From: an uncultured Eubacteriales bacterium
GTDB taxonomy: Bacteria; Bacillota; Clostridia; Oscillospirales; Oscillospiraceae
DNA length: 14,780 nucleotides
Reading direction: 5' to 3'
NCBI GenBank assembly: GCA_900553545.1
Contig: USDP01000022.1
Span: 1 to 14,780 of the forward strand
The notes under the pieces were generated by a model, which ran no database searches, was not told where the DNA came from, and saw only the letters and a list, made by a program, of their open reading frames with translations. The position numbers and the translations under genes are program-made. Shown in pieces: positions 12,981 to 14,780 of the stretch (position 1 is the first letter of the stretch; the number at the start of each line of letters is the position of its first letter).

Positions 12981-14780
12981 CGCATTTCCCCTCCTCGCTG
13001 AGTCTCCGCGCGCCGCAGCCCGCACACTTTGTCCGGCAGTCCGGCGTCACCTCTGACCGATACGCCTTTTCCCGTTCCCGCCGGAAGAAGCCATCGCTCA
13101 CACCGACGGAGATCGTGCTCCACGGCAGGATCTCGTCCTCGCCGAAGCCGCGCGTCGTATAGAACACCGGATCAACGCCCACCTCACGGAATGCCTGCAT
13201 CCAGAGGTCATAGCGGAAGTATTCGTCCCACCCGTCGAGCCTGCATCCCAGCCGCTGCGCCGCCAGCAGCACCGGCCCGAGCCGCCGGTCGCCGCGGGCC
13301 AGCACCGCTTCGAGCTGCGAAAGGTTCGACTCGTGATAGCGGTAATCGATGCTCCGCGAATGGATGTTCTCCTGTAACAGATGCACGCGCCGCAGATATT
13401 CCTCCGGCGTGATCTGCGCCTCCCACTGGAAGGGCGTGAACGGCTTCGGCACGAAATAGGCCGTCGCCAGATTGATGGACAGGCCGCGCTTTTTGTTGAC
13501 CGCATTCGCCTTCCATTCCTGAATGATCTTATAGGCCAGCTCCGCAATGCCGATGACGTCCTCGTCCGTCTCGGTCGGCAGGCCCAGCATGAAATAGAGC
13601 TTCACACTGTTCCAACCGCCGGAAAACGCCGTGCGGCAAGTTGTAAGAATTTCCTCTTCTGTGACATTCTTATTGATCGCGTCGCGCAGCCGCTGCGTCC
13701 CGGCCTCGGGCGCGAACGTCAGGCCGCTCTTTCGCACCTTCTGCACCTTCATCATCAGCTCGCGCGAGAAATTGTCCGCGCGGAGCGACGGCAGCGAGAG
13801 GTTGATCTTCCGCGGCTCGCAGTAGGCCAGCAACTTGTCCGCCAGCTCCGGCAGCTGGCGATAATCAGAGGTTGAAAGGCTCGCCAGCGTGATTTCGCTG
13901 TTGCCGGAATCCTCGAGCGACTCGATGGCCTGCTCACAGAGCACGTCCGCACGTTTGCTGCGGATGGGCCGGTAGCAGAACCCCGCCTGACAGAAGCGAC
14001 AGCCGCGGATGCAGCCCCGGAAAATTTCGAGGTTCGACCGGTCGTGGACGATCTCCGTCGACGGCACGATGGTCTTCGCCGGGAAATACGCATGGTCAAG
14101 ATCCTCCACGATGCGCTTTGTGACCTGCTTCGGCGCACCTGGGCACGGCGTGATGGCCGCGATGGTTCCGTCTGAGTTGTAGCTGTGCTCGTACAGCGAC
14201 GGCACATAGACGCCCGGAATTTTCGCCACGTCCAGCAAAAATTCCGCCTTGCCCTTCCCGGCCCGCTTCGCCGCGCGGTAACATTCCACAATCTCGCGCG
14301 TGGAGTCCTCTCCCTCGCCGAGCGAGAAGAAATCGAAGAAGTCCGCCAGCGGCTCCGGATTCACCGTGCAGACGCCGCCGCCAAACACGATGTTCTCCAG
14401 TCCCTCACGCTCCTTCGCCAGCAGCGGCACGCCAGCGAGATCGAGCATATTCAGGATGTTGGTATAGCTCATCTCATAGCCAATCGTAAACGCGATCAGA
14501 TCGAACTCCGAAACGGGATCGTGACTCTCCAGCGCCCAGAGCGGCAGGCCGTGCGCCCGCATCTCCGCCTCCATGTCGCCCCACGGCGCGAACACGCGCT
14601 CGCACCAGACGCCCTCCATCTCGTTCATCACGCCGTAGAGGATGCGCATGCCGATGTTCGACATGCCAATCTCGTAGGTATCCGGGAAGCAGAACGCAAC
14701 GCGCACGTCCACGTCTGCCCGGTCTTTGACGATCTGGTTGTATTCGCCGCCGAGATAGCGCGCCGGCTTTTGCACATTCA
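12961..14780 (-). CDS. TIGR03960 B12-binding-like radical SAM protein (5' end off window)
   Basis: At least 605 residues of the TIGR03960 family. An N-terminal B12-binding-like domain covers about 20-170 (FCFPDTYEIGMSNIGMRILYG, FGGGVCTVNPEPLADF). The radical-SAM core carries the cluster motif C255-IRG-C259-RF-C262 (numbered from the GTG at 14775), then SLPSLRAD and FAPEAGTQRLR. A Cys-containing tail TPDCRTKCAGCGARR is near 582-596. The family usually starts a few residues before VQKPARY. Here the frame stays open through AAT at 14778 into the window edge, so the GTG at 14775 is probably an internal valine and the true start lies beyond 14780. It is the first visible gene of the minus-strand operon and overlaps DUF2344 by 20 bases. 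The reaction is not established; family neighbours in other Firmicutes (RNase G, L21, L27) hint at a ribosome or RNA link. Confidence 0.92.
   Translation of the reverse strand, partial: NVQKPARYLGGEYNQIVKDRADVDVRVAFCFPDTYEIGMSNIGMRILYGVMNEMEGVWCERVFAPWGDMEAEMRAHGLPLWALESHDPVSEFDLIAFTIGYEMSYTNILNMLDLAGVPLLAKEREGLENIVFGGGVCTVNPEPLADFFDFFSLGEGEDSTREIVECYRAAKRAGKGKAEFLLDVAKIPGVYVPSLYEHSYNSDGTIAAITPCPGAPKQVTKRIVEDLDHAYFPAKTIVPSTEIVHDRSNLEIFRGCIRGCRFCQAGFCYRPIRSKRADVLCEQAIESLEDSGNSEITLASLSTSDYRQLPELADKLLAYCEPRKINLSLPSLRADNFSRELMMKVQKVRKSGLTFAPEAGTQRLRDAINKNVTEEEILTTCRTAFSGGWNSVKLYFMLGLPTETDEDVIGIAELAYKIIQEWKANAVNKKRGLSINLATAYFVPKPFTPFQWEAQITPEEYLRRVHLLQENIHSRSIDYRYHESNLSQLEAVLARGDRRLGPVLLAAQRLGCRLDGWDEYFRYDLWMQAFREVGVDPVFYTTRGFGEDEILPWSTISVGVSDGFFRREREKAYRSEVTPDCRTKCAGCGARRLSEEGKCDESAAV
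12988..12996 (-). promoter_or_regulatory. Ribosome binding site deciding the DUF2344 start
   Basis: GAGGAGGGG on the minus strand lies seven bases before the ATG at 12980 and inside the 3' end of the radical-SAM gene. It favours 12980 over the in-frame start at 13025. Confidence 0.7.

Noticed and set aside
14773..14775. GTG at 14775 as the true start of the radical-SAM gene.
   Set aside because: The family has residues before VQKPARY and the frame stays open to the window edge, so this is more likely an internal valine.

Overview
This window reads as chromosomal DNA from a GC-rich, Gram-positive anaerobic clostridium, probably of the Oscillospirales. The order is inferred from gene content and intergenic repeats, not from any search. 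The supporting signs are a surface protein anchored by SLH domains, the paired TIGR03960/TIGR03936 radical-SAM genes typical of Firmicutes, a UPF0597 cysteine desulfidase-type enzyme, and short hairpin-rich intergenic repeats (CTCCCTT...AAGGGAG and CGGAGGGATTGT modules) of a kind I associate with gut clostridia.

Layout. Positions 1-155 hold hairpin repeats. Positions 156-5136 (+) form a tight four-gene operon: two MalF/MalG-type ABC importer permeases, an HlyD/MacA-type adaptor with a very long coiled coil, and a small membrane protein with a MacB-like extracellular core but only two membrane segments. Three of the four genes are joined by 4-base ATGA overlaps or a short gap. No ATPase or solute-binding protein is in the window; they may lie upstream. 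Positions 5137-5445 are another block of hairpin repeats. It includes an inverted copy of the element at position 1, so the operon is bracketed by inverted repeats. Positions 5446-8605 hold a self-contained unit: a promoter, a 1009-residue secreted SLH surface protein and a strong terminator. Positions 8620-9583 hold a consensus sigma-A promoter, an alpha/beta hydrolase gene broken by one in-frame amber codon just before its catalytic serine, and a terminator that probably works in both directions.

The right third is on the minus strand, read from 14780 down to 9596: a TIGR03960 radical-SAM protein (5' end off the window), its DUF2344/TIGR03936 partner, a double-domain ThyX-like protein, then, after a 113-base gap, a UPF0597/CyuA-type cysteine desulfidase. 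The first three genes overlap or abut and form one operon.

The most interesting points are these. (1) Importer-type permeases are joined to an export-type adaptor and a MacB-like core protein, which may be an undescribed envelope complex. (2) The ThyX-like protein is an internal duplication in which the conserved signature is split between the halves: one keeps the S....SRRY part, the other keeps RHR. (3) The hydrolase has a single stop codon while its promoter, ribosome site and catalytic motifs look intact. (4) The modular repeats have stems that differ in sequence but keep their pairing and a GAA loop.
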